From: Thiothrix nivea
GTDB taxonomy: Bacteria > Pseudomonadota > Gammaproteobacteria > Thiotrichales > Thiotrichaceae
Direction: 5' to 3'
Length of the DNA stretch: 32,455 nucleotides
Assembly (NCBI GenBank): GCA_002746895.1
Contig: PDRT01000037.1
Location: 1-32,455 of the forward strand
The translations under genes and the position numbers were made by a program. This document shows, in pieces, positions 18,339-28,287 of this stretch (its first letter is position 1; the number at the start of each line of letters is the position of its first letter). A model generated the notes under the pieces. It was given only the letters and a program-made list of their open reading frames with translations. It did no database searches and was not told the origin of the DNA.

Positions 18339-18460
18339 TGTGAATCTGTTTCCCGCTCAAAAAGAAAGACATAATGGTAAAGTTGGCACTGAATTGCAAT
18401 GTGTAAGTGGAGCATGCCAAACAGAATCTATTGTATTAACCCAACCCCCTATTAAACAAT

Positions 18461-19372
18461 TCACCCCGTCAATGGAATTTCCAGAGCATTCGGGATCAGC
18501 TGCTGATTCCAGTGTGCAATCGCCCATTGCCAGAACTCCCCAGTCCGGGCAAAAGTATCTGCGGGTGGCGGTCTGTGTCCAAGAAAGCGCATTGCCCGGC
18601 ATAAATGACCAATGATGTCGGCGGTACTGTCCGCAGGAATCGCCGGTGCATGTGTGTGCTTACTGAGCTTCTGACCGTCAGGATTCATTGCCAGTGGAAT
18701 ATGCAGGTACTGCGGTGTGGTGTAGCCGAGGTAGCGTTGCAGACAAATCTGCCGCTGGGTATTAGGTAACAGATCGGCACCACGGACAATGTGCGTGACA
18801 CCCTGCCACTGATCATCAACCACTACAGCCAGCTGGTAGGCAAACAGACCATCTGCGCGGCGGATAATGAAGTCGCCGGATTCAGCCTGTAGATTCTGGC
18901 AGTGACTGCCCTGCACAGCATCGTTGAAGCCGATATTTTCATCGGGTACTCGTACCCGGATCGCATATTGCCGGTTATCGGCAGGGTCGCTCTGATTACG
19001 CTTCTGCTGATTGCGACAGGTTCCGGGGTAAATGACACCCAATGGCCCAATATTAGCATGACGGTGAATTTCCCGGCGGGAACAGGTACAAGGATAGGTG
19101 TAAGCGGAGAGTTGTTCCAGTGCCTGCTGGTAGGCATTGCCACGCTGACTCTGGTAGATAATGGGTTCGTCGCTGACGAAGCCATAGCGTTTCAGGGTGT
19201 GGATAATGTTGTCAGCGGCCCCGGGAACTTCCCGGGGCTTGTCAATATCTTCAATTCGCAGCAGCCATTTGCCCTGTTGGCTGCGTGCTTCAAGATAACT
19301 GGCAACGGCTGCCAGCAGAGAACCAAAATGTAACGGTCCGGTGGGAGAAGGGGCAAAACGACCGATATACAT
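18461..19372 (-). CDS. gluQRS: glutamyl-Q tRNA(Asp) synthetase
   Basis: 'GRFAPSPTGPLHFGSLLAAVASYLEARSQQGKWLLRIEDIDKPREVPGA', 'YPCTCSR', 'DGQKLSKHTHAPAI'; downstream of dksA. Confidence 0.95.
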   Translation of the reverse strand: MYIGRFAPSPTGPLHFGSLLAAVASYLEARSQQGKWLLRIEDIDKPREVPGAADNIIHTLKRYGFVSDEPIIYQSQRGNAYQQALEQLSAYTYPCTCSRREIHRHANIGPLGVIYPGTCRNQQKRNQSDPADNRQYAIRVRVPDENIGFNDAVQGSHCQNLQAESGDFIIRRADGLFAYQLAVVVDDQWQGVTHIVRGADLLPNTQRQICLQRYLGYTTPQYLHIPLAMNPDGQKLSKHTHAPAIPADSTADIIGHLCRAMRFLGHRPPPADTFARTGEFWQWAIAHWNQQLIPNALEIPLTG

Positions 19373-19393
19373 TAAAATGTTCGCTCAGGTAGA

Positions 19394-19849
19394 TCAGGAG
19401 GCCAGTTGCCGTTCCTTGATTTCCTGAGTCGTCTTACAATCAATGCACATTTCAGCGGTGGGGCGAACTTCAAGACGTTGCAGGCCGATTTCAATACCGC
19501 AGGCCTCACAGAAGCCGTAATCATCCTCATCCACACGGCTGATGGTTTTGTCGATTTTACGGATTAATTTCCGTTCACGATCACGGGTGCGTAATTCCAG
19601 GGCAAATTCCTCCTCCTGAGTGGCACGGTCAGCGGGATCAGAAAAGTTGCTGGCTTCCTCTTGCATATGGCCCACTGTGCGGTCTACTTCCTCCATCAGT
19701 GACTTCTTCCAGGCGACCAGAATATTGCGAAAATGCTGTAATTGCTTTTCGTTCATGTACTCTTCGCCTGCTTCGGGGATATATGGCTCTATTCCGTCAA
19801 CGGGTAAGGCGGCTTTCCTTGCCAGATAGGTTACATTGTCAGCTGCCAT
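19394..19849 (-). CDS. dksA: RNA polymerase-binding transcription factor DksA
   Basis: 'FSDPADRATQEEEFALELRTRDRERKLIRKIDKTISRVDEDDYGFCEACGIEIGLQRLEVRPTAEMCIDCKTTQEIKERQ'. Confidence 0.97.
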   Translation of the reverse strand: MAADNVTYLARKAALPVDGIEPYIPEAGEEYMNEKQLQHFRNILVAWKKSLMEEVDRTVGHMQEEASNFSDPADRATQEEEFALELRTRDRERKLIRKIDKTISRVDEDDYGFCEACGIEIGLQRLEVRPTAEMCIDCKTTQEIKERQLAS

Positions 19850-20041
19850 TTATTTTTCTCCTGAAAAAAGATTCAATCGAATCAGATAATTATAATAATT
19901 AAAAGGTAGTTCCTTATTAATGTTTGTCTATCAGAACGACCTGAGTGGCGCGGCATTTTATCTCAAAAGCCTGCTGATCACTAGGAAATCATGCACCTAG
20001 ATCGTCCTACCCCCTTAGTTAGGGTCTGACCGGTTTAGTTT

Positions 20042-20080
20042 CATAAGTATTAAACTTAATAGCAGCTTAATATACTTATG
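20042..20080. repeat. AT-rich inverted repeat
   Basis: CATAAGTATTAA … TTAATATACTTATG, imperfect by a 2-nt insertion; between the DUF3426 gene stop and the dksA 5' region. Confidence 0.6.
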
Positions 20081-20093
20081 AGCAAGCGTCTGC

Positions 20094-20849
20094 CTATAAA
20101 AACCTGAACTGGAAGCGCACCGCCTCTGTACCGGGGTCCGCAATATTGACTGAAAATTCCTCTGGTAAACCAATGGACATCAGTGTTGCTGCCCGTTCTT
20201 CCCCTACATACTCCGATGCTGAAAAACGCCGTAATGCAACCACTTCCGAATTGCTGTTCAGAAAACTGATTTCCAGTAACGGGTAGGGCTGCTCAAAGGG
20301 TGCATTGTTCTGTATTGCAGCACTGATAATCAGCAGTTCGGGGAGGTTGGGATGTGAATATACGCTATGACTTAACATTTTAATTTTGGTCACATCACGA
20401 GGGGCCTTGATTTCACAGCCAATGACCTTGCAAATCTTGTGTGATAGCCCTGAAGTTAGTGGTTGCTCCGCCAGCCAGTGGCGGGAGGAGTAAAGCAGCT
20501 GCAATAACAACAAGAGTGCCAGCGCGATCAGGCTCAGAATCAGGAATTTGCGTGAACGTTGAGCCGCTTCGGTCACCTTGCTGGGTCGGTTGCGGATTTT
20601 CGCTGGTTTTGTCGGATTATCCGGTAAGACCCGAATACGGGTATCCGGTGGCCGGTTTTGTGCTTCTTCCTGTGATAACTGCAAATCGGCATCTGCCAGA
20701 TCCCGTTCTTCCGGCAGGGTGGTACTCAGTGCCTTCATCGCGTCAAAGATCGTATCGCACTCGCCACAACGCAATAAGCCCTGCGCTGCGGTCAGTTCTT
20801 TCATGGTGACTCTGAATACGGCTTTGCAATGGCTACACTGAGTATACAT
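20094..20849 (-). CDS. DUF3426 domain protein with MJ0042-type zinc ribbon
   Basis: N-terminal 'MYTQCSHCKAVFRVTMKELTAAQGLLRCGECDTIFDAM', one TM, C-terminal DUF3426-like region. Confidence 0.9.
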   Translation of the reverse strand: MYTQCSHCKAVFRVTMKELTAAQGLLRCGECDTIFDAMKALSTTLPEERDLADADLQLSQEEAQNRPPDTRIRVLPDNPTKPAKIRNRPSKVTEAAQRSRKFLILSLIALALLLLLQLLYSSRHWLAEQPLTSGLSHKICKVIGCEIKAPRDVTKIKMLSHSVYSHPNLPELLIISAAIQNNAPFEQPYPLLEISFLNSNSEVVALRRFSASEYVGEERAATLMSIGLPEEFSVNIADPGTEAVRFQFRFL

Positions 20850-20886
20850 TTAGCACTTTTGGCCCTGTGAAGTAGTCGGCGTACAA

Positions 20887-20957
20887 CCATTTTCAGCACT
20901 GTTATCACCGCCATCGGCCGCCTTGCCGGGGACGGGGAGGGTGGCTGAAAACTATGG
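20887..20957 (-). repeat. long-armed inverted repeat in the prmA-DUF3426 gap
   Basis: CCAT-TTTCAGC pairs with GCTGAAA-act-ATGG (11 bp with 3-nt bulge), inner CACC/GGTG, GC-rich loop. Confidence 0.5.
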
Positions 20958-21054
20958 TGTCACGCTCTTATCATTATTGTAGTCCCATTACCGGTGACTG
21001 AACATGCAGGTAATGTCTAAAATACAGCCGTTTATCGTACTGAATCCGCTTTAA

Positions 21055-21954
21055 TCAGGCACTATTTACAGATAAATGGCTGGTTCCGCTGATAATGACC
21101 CAGTCGTCCTTGCGGTCAACCACAGGGTCAGATAATGCCGGGGTGTATGCTTCGCTGACCCTCTCACACTGTTCGTACAGAATGCCGGACAAGGCGAGTC
21201 GTCCGCCCGGACCCAGGTGACTGAGGATACGGGGAGCCAGTTTAACCAGTGGCCCGGCCAGAATATTAGCCATCACTACATCGTAAGTCGCAGGTTGCAG
21301 CTCTTCGGGCAGACAGGTCTGAATCAGGGGCTCCGGAATCGCATTACGTCGTGCATTTTCCTGTGTGGCCTGTATCGCCTGCGGATCAATGTCGGTAGCC
21401 ACCACCGATGCCGCACCCAGTTTGGCAGCCGCAATGGCCAGAATGCCGGAGCCGCAACCGTAATCCAGTACCGTTTTGCCCTGCAGGTTTTCACCCTCCA
21501 GCCAGGTCAGGCACAAAGCTGTTGTGGGGTGGGTACCGGTACCGAAAGCCAGCCCCGGATCAAGCAGTATCTTGATGGTGGCATCATCCGGTGGTTCCGA
21601 CCAGCTGGGATAGATCCACAACCGTTCACCGAATTGCATGGGATGGAAATTGCTCATCCACTCCCGCACCCAGGGGCGGTCTTCCAGTTGTTCCAGCTTC
21701 ACACTGCTGAGAATGCCGCTGTTTTTCTGCAATTCCAGCATGAGCAACAGGCCGGTCAGATCCTCATCCGCCGGATACAGACCGGTAATCATCAGTTCAT
21801 CCCACAATGGTGTCTCGCCGGGCAGGGGTTCCAGTACCGGCTGATCCGCAGCATCCTGTAACGTGACGGACGCAGCACCGGCATTTTCCAGCAGGTTACT
21901 GATGGTTTCCTGATATTGTGATGTGGTTTGACAAATTACCTGTTGCCAGCTCAT
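21055..21954 (-). CDS. prmA: ribosomal protein L11 methyltransferase
   Basis: '[25 protein letters not shown]…[23 protein letters not shown]…[10 protein letters not shown]', '[15 protein letters not shown]'. Confidence 0.97.
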   Translation of the reverse strand: MSWQQVICQTTSQYQETISNLLENAGAASVTLQDAADQPVLEPLPGETPLWDELMITGLYPADEDLTGLLLMLELQKNSGILSSVKLEQLEDRPWVREWMSNFHPMQFGERLWIYPSWSEPPDDATIKILLDPGLAFGTGTHPTTALCLTWLEGENLQGKTVLDYGCGSGILAIAAAKLGAASVVATDIDPQAIQATQENARRNAIPEPLIQTCLPEELQPATYDVVMANILAGPLVKLAPRILSHLGPGGRLALSGILYEQCERVSEAYTPALSDPVVDRKDDWVIISGTSHLSVNSA

Positions 21955-23294
21955 TGGATACCCAGTTTTTTCTCAAGATAATGAATATCCATGCCGCCCT
22001 TGCGGAAAACGCTGTCGGTCATAATGCGGCGCTGCAACGGGATATTGGTTTTAATGCCTTCAATCACCATTTCGGTCAGTGCCCCGTGCATGCGGTTAAT
22101 GGCCGTCTCACGGTCTTCACCATGCACAATCAGCTTGCCGATCATGGAATCGTAATAAGGTGGCACAGTGTAATCGGCGTAAATATGCGAATCCACCCGC
22201 ACCCCCAAACCGCCGGGTACATGATAACGGGTAATTTGACCCGGAGACGGGGCAAAGGTATTCGGGTCTTCGGCATTAATCCGGCACTCAATCGCATGCC
22301 CTTGGGGCCGGATGTCTTCCTGTCTGATCGCCAGCTTTTCCCCGGCAGCGACCCGTAATTGCTGTTTAACCAGATCGACACCGGTAATCAGCTCGGTCAC
22401 TGGGTGTTCCACCTGTAAACGGGTATTCATTTCAATGAAATAAAACTCACCGTTTTCATACAGAAATTCAAAGGTTCCTGCCCCCCGGTAGTTAATTTCA
22501 CGACAGGCACTGGCGGCAACTTCACCAATTCGCGAACGTTCTTCCGCACTCAGACCCGGTGCCGGTGCCTCTTCCACCACTTTCTGGTGGCGGCGCTGCA
22601 TGGAGCAATCGCGTTCGCACAGATGGATGGCGTTACCATGCTCATCGGCCAGTACCTGAAATTCGATGTGGCGTGGTGTGCCGAGGTATTTTTCCATGTA
22701 GACGACATCGTTACCGAAGGCGGCCCTGGCTTCGGAGCGGGTCATACTGATGGCACTGACCAATTCATCGGCACTGTTGACCACACGCATCCCACGTCCG
22801 CCACCACCGCCGGTAGCCTTGATAATCACCGGATAACCAATGTCATCCGCCAGTGCCAGACATTCCCGGGCATCGTCCGGCACCGCCCCGCCGGAACCGG
22901 GAACACAGGGTACACCGGCTTTCTGCATGGCTTCCTTGGCTGAAATCTTGTCACCCATCAGGCGGATGGTTTCGGCTCGCGGGCCGATAAAAACAAAGCC
23001 GCTGGACTCCACCCGTTCGGCAAAATCCGCGTTCTCCGACAGAAAGCCGTAACCGGGATGGATGGCATCGGCATTGGTGACTTCTGCCGCGCTGATCAGG
23101 GCCGGAATATTCAGGTAACTGTCGGTGGAACGGGCCGGACCGATACAGACCGATTCATCGGCCAGTCTGACGTGTTTCAGATCCCGGTCAGCGGTGGAGT
23201 GTACCGCCACCGTCTTAATGCCCATTTCACGGCAGGCCCGCAGAATGCGTAAGGCAATTTCGCCACGATTGGCGATGAGTACTTTTTTCAGCAT
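21951..23294 (-). CDS. accC: acetyl-CoA carboxylase biotin carboxylase subunit
   Basis: '[38 protein letters not shown]', '[14 protein letters not shown]', '[16 protein letters not shown]'. Confidence 0.98.
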   Translation of the reverse strand: MLKKVLIANRGEIALRILRACREMGIKTVAVHSTADRDLKHVRLADESVCIGPARSTDSYLNIPALISAAEVTNADAIHPGYGFLSENADFAERVESSGFVFIGPRAETIRLMGDKISAKEAMQKAGVPCVPGSGGAVPDDARECLALADDIGYPVIIKATGGGGGRGMRVVNSADELVSAISMTRSEARAAFGNDVVYMEKYLGTPRHIEFQVLADEHGNAIHLCERDCSMQRRHQKVVEEAPAPGLSAEERSRIGEVAASACREINYRGAGTFEFLYENGEFYFIEMNTRLQVEHPVTELITGVDLVKQQLRVAAGEKLAIRQEDIRPQGHAIECRINAEDPNTFAPSPGQITRYHVPGGLGVRVDSHIYADYTVPPYYDSMIGKLIVHGEDRETAINRMHGALTEMVIEGIKTNIPLQRRIMTDSVFRKGGMDIHYLEKKLGIQ

Positions 23295-23308
23295 GGGGGG
23301 TCTACCGC

Positions 23309-23761
23309 TTATTCAATAATCATCAGTGGCTGGCCAAATTCGACGGGCTGTTCATTTTCCACCAGAATTGCCTTCACCACGCCGCTGGTATCTGCCGGAA
23401 TCTGGTTCAGCATTTTCATTGCTTCAATGATGCACAGTGTATCGCCGGACTTAATGTTCTGACCGACCTCGACGAAAGGTTTGGCGGTGGGCGATGAGGC
23501 ACGGTAGAAAGTACCGACCATTGGTGCCTCAATTACATGACCACCCGGTAACGAGCTATCAGTAGCCGCGGCTTCTGCTGCCGGAGCTGGCGGTAGCGCG
23601 GCAGCCACGGCAGTGGTCACCGCAGGTGCGGCAGCCGGGGCGGGCAGGGTGGATGATATGCGGCTGATTCTGACTGAATCATCGCCTTCCTTGATTTCAA
23701 TTTCCGCAACGTCACTGTCGCCGAGTAAATCAATGAGTTTTTTGATCTTGCGAACATCCAT
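23309..23761 (-). CDS. accB: acetyl-CoA carboxylase biotin carboxyl carrier protein
   Basis: '[34 protein letters not shown]', biotinyl motif '[11 protein letters not shown]'; upstream of accC. Confidence 0.97.
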   Translation of the reverse strand: MDVRKIKKLIDLLGDSDVAEIEIKEGDDSVRISRISSTLPAPAAAPAVTTAVAAALPPAPAAEAAATDSSLPGGHVIEAPMVGTFYRASSPTAKPFVEVGQNIKSGDTLCIIEAMKMLNQIPADTSGVVKAILVENEQPVEFGQPLMIIE

Positions 23762-24012
23762 TTGGGAGTTTTTCCTGGTTCAGATTGATGTTGTTGTACG
23801 GGTATGAAATTGGCTCACCCGCAAGCCTGAAAGCGTTCAGCTTCCACAGTAAAGCCCGATAAATATTGCTTTTGGCAAATTTTCGCAACAAATGCCTACA
23901 TAATCGTGCGAGTTTACACTTTTTTAACCGCTTATGCAGTAAGCAGCGTTATTCCCTCAGGAATAATCTGCCAATAACTTCGGAAGGCAGCCTGGTTCTG
24001 TCTCTCTTGTTG

Positions 24013-25500
24013 TTATCGACCCCGGAACAGTGAGCCCATCAGGCCACGTACAATCTGTGTTCCCAGCCGTGAACCAACGGAACGCGCAATACTTTTCACC
24101 ATTGCCTCACCAATACTCTGGCATGAGCGGCCCCTGTTGCCGGAGGAGGTAGACTTATGGGCGGCAGCGGTACGTGACTGATTCAGCTCCGATTGCAGGG
24201 AGGCTTCCAGTGCCTTTTTGGCCTTTTCCTGTAACACTTCGTAGGCGGATTCCCGATCCAGCATCCGCTCATACTTACCGGCAAAAGGACTCTTGCAGAT
24301 CAGCTCGTCAGTGGTGCCATCTGCCGCCGGGCCAATCCGTGACTGCGGTGGCCGGATCAGTGTGTGTTGTACAATACCGGGAATCCCTCGCTCTTCCAGC
24401 ACAGAAACCAGTGCTTCACCGACTCCCATGTTCATGATCGTGGTTTCCGTATCCAGTGCCGGATTAGGACGGAAGGTCTGTGCGGCGGCACGTACCGCTT
24501 TCTGGTCACGGGGTGTGTAGGCGCGTAATGCGTGTTGAATACGATTCCCCAGTTGTCCCAGCACCGAATCCGGAATGTCCAGCGGGTTCTGGGTAATAAA
24601 ATAAATCCCGACACCTTTGGAACGAATCAGCTTGACCACCTGTTCCACCTTGTCAATCAGCACATCCAGCGCATCGTCAAATAACAGATGGGCTTCATCA
24701 AAAAAGAAGACCATGCGCGGTTTGTCCAGATCACCGACTTCCGGCAGGGTTTCAAACAGCTCCGAAATCAGCCACAGCAGAAAGGTGGCATACAAACCCG
24801 GTGTCATCATCAGTTTGTCAGCGGCCAGGATATTGATATTGCCGTAACCGTGCGCACCGGTGCGCATCATATCCCACAGATCCAGCGCTGGTTCGCCGAA
24901 AAACTGTTCACCACCCTGTTGTTCCAGTACCAGTAAACGGCGCTGGATCGCTCCGATAGAAGCCGAACTCACATTGCCGTAGGTGTGCTGGAAGGTTTTC
25001 CGGTTTTCACCGATATGCTGCAAGATCGAACGCAGGTCTTTCAGATCCAGCAGCAGCAAGCCTTCATCATCAGCAAACTTGAAGGCAATATTCAGAATGC
25101 CCTCCTGCACTGCATTCAGTTCCAGCAGGCGGGCCAGCAACAGCGGCCCCATATCGGAAATGGTGGCACGTACCGGATGACCTTTTTCACCGGACAGATC
25201 CCACATCACCGTCGGATAGCCTTCGGCCTGATAATCCGTGATGCCGATTTTTTCGATACGTTCATCAATTTTGGCATGAGGTTTGCCCGGTTCGCTGATG
25301 CCGGTCAGATCACCTTTAATATCCGCCAGGAACACCGGCACACCCATGCGAGAGAAGCCTTCAGCCAGTACCTGCAGAGAGACAGTTTTTCCGGTGCCGG
25401 TAGCACCGGCAATCAGCCCGTGCCGGTTGGCATAACGCGGATCAAGGAATAGTTGCTGTTCTCCGCCCTTACCAATCAGAATGCCATTTTTCACTGTCAT
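24013..25500 (-). CDS. HerA-like (DUF853/YjgR family) ATPase
   Basis: Walker A 'GATGTGKTVSLQ', 'VFLADIKGDLTGI', Walker B 'MVFFFDEAHLLFDDA', 'GIYFITQNPLDIPDSVLGQLGNRIQHALRAYTPRDQKAVRAAA'. Confidence 0.95.
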   Translation of the reverse strand: MTVKNGILIGKGGEQQLFLDPRYANRHGLIAGATGTGKTVSLQVLAEGFSRMGVPVFLADIKGDLTGISEPGKPHAKIDERIEKIGITDYQAEGYPTVMWDLSGEKGHPVRATISDMGPLLLARLLELNAVQEGILNIAFKFADDEGLLLLDLKDLRSILQHIGENRKTFQHTYGNVSSASIGAIQRRLLVLEQQGGEQFFGEPALDLWDMMRTGAHGYGNINILAADKLMMTPGLYATFLLWLISELFETLPEVGDLDKPRMVFFFDEAHLLFDDALDVLIDKVEQVVKLIRSKGVGIYFITQNPLDIPDSVLGQLGNRIQHALRAYTPRDQKAVRAAAQTFRPNPALDTETTIMNMGVGEALVSVLEERGIPGIVQHTLIRPPQSRIGPAADGTTDELICKSPFAGKYERMLDRESAYEVLQEKAKKALEASLQSELNQSRTAAAHKSTSSGNRGRSCQSIGEAMVKSIARSVGSRLGTQIVRGLMGSLFRGR

Positions 25501-25580
25501 TGCTGCTCCCGCCTGCTGTGAGTCATGGTCGTGCAGTCTAACCAAAATAGGGTTTTTCTGCTACTTCCATGCTGCCCGTT

Positions 25581-26561
25581 TTACAAGCCCAGACGCTGCA
25601 ATGTTTCTGCAGTGATTGCTCCGATAAACAGGTCATTGTCCTGCTGAAAGCGGGTCAGTGCCCGCCAGCTTTGCGGGTCAAAATGCCCCGTTATGTTTAC
25701 GGCCAGTCCGTGCTGGCGCAGGCGTTGCTGAATCCTGCTGATTTGTTGTGGGTCTGCCTGCTGATTGACACAGAAAACGGCAACCTGCCGGATTTGTTCC
25801 GGACGCATGGTTTTCTGTACCTGTAGTACTTCATGTCGTACATCGGCCCGTGTCGCTTCAATTTGCCAGACGCGGCTGATTTTACCGACTCTGATATTGA
25901 TGTAACGTGCCGGGATGATGCCTCCGGAACCCTGGCCGGGTTTGACCAGGATTTTTCTTCTGATGCTGACGGTTTCCGCCGGGACGCGCTGCTGAATAAT
26001 CTTTGCCGGTGTTTCAATAATTTGTTGCTTCAGGATACGGGTGCGGCGGGGAACTTTTACGAAGCAGGTTGTTGGGTCATGTTGCGGGATACAACCCTTT
26101 TTCCAGTGTGTATAGGAGGGGTGCAGTGTTACCGGACGCTCCAGGGTTTTATAAATGGCGGGAATACCTTTTAGCTCAGTGCGTTCGCGCAGTACGGTGA
26201 TGGTTTCGGTGACTTCCTGATACTGTGCCGGCACTGTTTCCTGCCTGAAGCGTGCGGGTTCAACCTGAATGCGCTTTGTACCCCATGCAATGGTGGCTGG
26301 AGTGTTTTTATAGTCGGGGGCAGGTTCGAATACCCTGATACTTTCCCGGTGTGGGGCAAATTTGGCCGGACGCAATACTTTGGCCTGGCAGTGTAGCGGA
26401 ATGCTGGATGGGCTAACGGATTGCGTAGCTGATCCTGATCCGGTAATGCCGGTTTTACTCTCACGGTTACTGATTGCCGATGTGGAGCAGGCACTGATCA
26501 GGCTGACAACACTTAAAAAAACAGCCAGATGGCTCTGTGCAGCAGTTTTTTTTATGGGCAT
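25581..26561 (-). CDS. lipoprotein with internal degenerate repeats and C-terminal peptidoglycan-binding domain
   Basis: Signal with lipobox 'SLISAC'; repeats of (V/I)PAxYxxV…; C-terminal 'IQQRLRQHGLAVNITGHFDPQSWRALTRFQQDNDLFIGAITAETLQRLGL'. Confidence 0.82.
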   Translation of the reverse strand: MPIKKTAAQSHLAVFLSVVSLISACSTSAISNRESKTGITGSGSATQSVSPSSIPLHCQAKVLRPAKFAPHRESIRVFEPAPDYKNTPATIAWGTKRIQVEPARFRQETVPAQYQEVTETITVLRERTELKGIPAIYKTLERPVTLHPSYTHWKKGCIPQHDPTTCFVKVPRRTRILKQQIIETPAKIIQQRVPAETVSIRRKILVKPGQGSGGIIPARYINIRVGKISRVWQIEATRADVRHEVLQVQKTMRPEQIRQVAVFCVNQQADPQQISRIQQRLRQHGLAVNITGHFDPQSWRALTRFQQDNDLFIGAITAETLQRLGL

Positions 26562-26591
26562 GGGATTCTTTTGTTAGCGGATAGCGTTGAG

Positions 26592-26637
26592 TATAAAGCA
26601 GCCGGTAACGGGTATTCAACCGGCTGATCAACCCGTT
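26592..26637 (-). promoter_or_regulatory. interleaved palindromes overlapping a putative promoter of the lipoprotein gene
   Basis: CAGCCGGT (26599-26606)/ACCGGCTG (26619-26626) interleaved with AACGGGT (26607-26613)/ACCCGTT (26631-26637). Minus-strand TTGAAT-N18-TATACT overlaps them. Confidence 0.5.
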
Positions 26638-26679
26638 GACTCCATTGCCTGTTGATCGCCTGCTGATTGTTATCGCAGG

Positions 26680-27033
26680 TCAGTCGTCAATACCCAGGTG
26701 GACGATTTCGCCGGTTAATCTATCGACCTTTTCAACAACACCATGCCCCGGCTTCCAGACCCGTTTGCCGGACATTCGAGATGTATTACGTACCCGGATA
26801 CGGGGTTGTGTTTTGTGTTGAGTCGGGGGTGATTTGTTCTGCCCCTGACCCTGTGCATGGATTTGCTGGCTGGCTCTTGTCAATGTGTCGGGGGTTTCAG
26901 GCACCTTGATCCCTGTTGTGACAGACGATTGTAACAACTGTCGGTTGTGGCTATTCCGGTACACATGGCCGGGCAGGGCGCTGGCATTCTGTAACAGGCG
27001 GCCAGCATGGAAGCTGTATCGATTGTGAAGCAT
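26680..27033 (-). CDS. hypothetical protein, 117 aa
   Basis: ATG two nt after the upstream stop, with AGGGAT-like RBS; no clear family. Confidence 0.5.
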   Translation of the reverse strand: MLHNRYSFHAGRLLQNASALPGHVYRNSHNRQLLQSSVTTGIKVPETPDTLTRASQQIHAQGQGQNKSPPTQHKTQPRIRVRNTSRMSGKRVWKPGHGVVEKVDRLTGEIVHLGIDD

Positions 27034-27035
27034 CT

Positions 27036-28088
27036 TTATCCCTTCACTATCAGCGGCTGAATTAACAAGACTTTCTGTGTGGTATAAACATACAGGCCAA
27101 AAGCGGCGAGAAAGAGCATTAGACTGAGTAAATCCGGCACAGATAACACTTCCAGCAGTATGCCGAGACCGGCGGCGGACAGTGAAAACCCGTTAATAAT
27201 AAACAGGGTGCCGGGGCTGCCGAGCAGGTTTTCTTCCAGCAGATGATGCAGATGACTACGGTCGGCTTCCAGCATGGATTGACCGTTAAGCTTGCGGATC
27301 AACATGACCCGTGCCATGTCCATCAGCGGGAAACTGATCAGCCACAGCGCCGTCATTACCGAGAAGCTGCGCAGTTCGCCCTGGGAACCCTGAATCAGCA
27401 GCCAGACTACCGTAAAACCAATCAGCATTGAGCCGGTGTCGCCCATAAATATTTTTTTAATCCACACCGGCCTGATCTGTAAATTGGCCCATAAATAAGG
27501 GATCAGCGACAGGGCAATTAATAAGGCAAATTGCAGATTATCTGTATCACCTGACAAGCTGAACAGGATTGCCAGCGCGGAAAAAACAATTAAGGCCGTA
27601 CTGCCCAGCAGACCGTCAATACCGTCAATCATATTAAATGCATTGATTGCAGCAATAACGGCCACTACCGTGAGCAGATAACCCCAATGGCTGAGCATCA
27701 GCTCCTGCTGGCCGAATAAATAACCGAGTTGCTGAATATAAAGCTCACCGTTAATGCACATGACCAGTGCAATAATGGTCTGTGCAAACAGACGCTGGAT
27801 AGCGGGCAGGTCTTCGCGATCATCAATTAAACCCAGTATCATCAACAGACTGCCACAGAAAAAATAAATCCAGGTATTCAGCTCTTTAGGAAGTAATAAG
27901 ACGCCGCAGGCTAAAATAGTCGCGAAAATAGACAAGCCGCCACTGCTGATGGTGGGTTGCCGGTGTTGTTTGCGCTGATCCGGATAATCAATTAATCCGA
28001 TGCTTTCCCCGACCGATGCAAATATCACGGTAGCGATGCTGCCAACAGTAATGGGTAAAAATAAAATAAACAGGTAATCCCAAGCCAT
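27036..28088 (-). CDS. WecA/MraY-family polyprenyl-phosphate sugar-1-phosphate transferase
   Basis: Multi-TM; 'GLIDYPDQRKQHRQPTISSGGLSIF', 'LGLIDDREDLPA', 'NAFNMIDGIDGLLG', 'KIFMGDTGSMLIGF', 'DRSHLHHLL'. Confidence 0.94.
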   Translation of the reverse strand: MAWDYLFILFLPITVGSIATVIFASVGESIGLIDYPDQRKQHRQPTISSGGLSIFATILACGVLLLPKELNTWIYFFCGSLLMILGLIDDREDLPAIQRLFAQTIIALVMCINGELYIQQLGYLFGQQELMLSHWGYLLTVVAVIAAINAFNMIDGIDGLLGSTALIVFSALAILFSLSGDTDNLQFALLIALSLIPYLWANLQIRPVWIKKIFMGDTGSMLIGFTVVWLLIQGSQGELRSFSVMTALWLISFPLMDMARVMLIRKLNGQSMLEADRSHLHHLLEENLLGSPGTLFIINGFSLSAAGLGILLEVLSVPDLLSLMLFLAAFGLYVYTTQKVLLIQPLIVKG

Positions 28089-28246
28089 ATCGATTCCATC
28101 AGTGTGATTGGAAGATGGCTCTATTTTTCGCGGCAGTGGACTATAAGAAAATGTTACTCAGGATCAGTGCGGAGCATGCAGGGATAAATGGTAATAAACC
28201 AAAATAATTGATTATAACGGGCGGGGTGATAACCTGTTGGAAACGG

Positions 28247-28265
28247 GGCTGTGCCTTGCACAGCC
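28247..28265. other. hairpin downstream of gcvP
   Basis: GGCTGTGC-CTT-GCACAGCC perfect 8-bp stem; no clear T-run, so terminator status uncertain. Confidence 0.45.
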
Positions 28266-28287
28266 ACTGTTACCACCACCCTGTGTC

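Noticed and set aside
23949-23966. TTATTCC-CTCA-GGAATAA hairpin upstream of accB
   Set aside because: Short AT-rich stem without a T-run; could be chance or a weak terminator of the HerA-like gene
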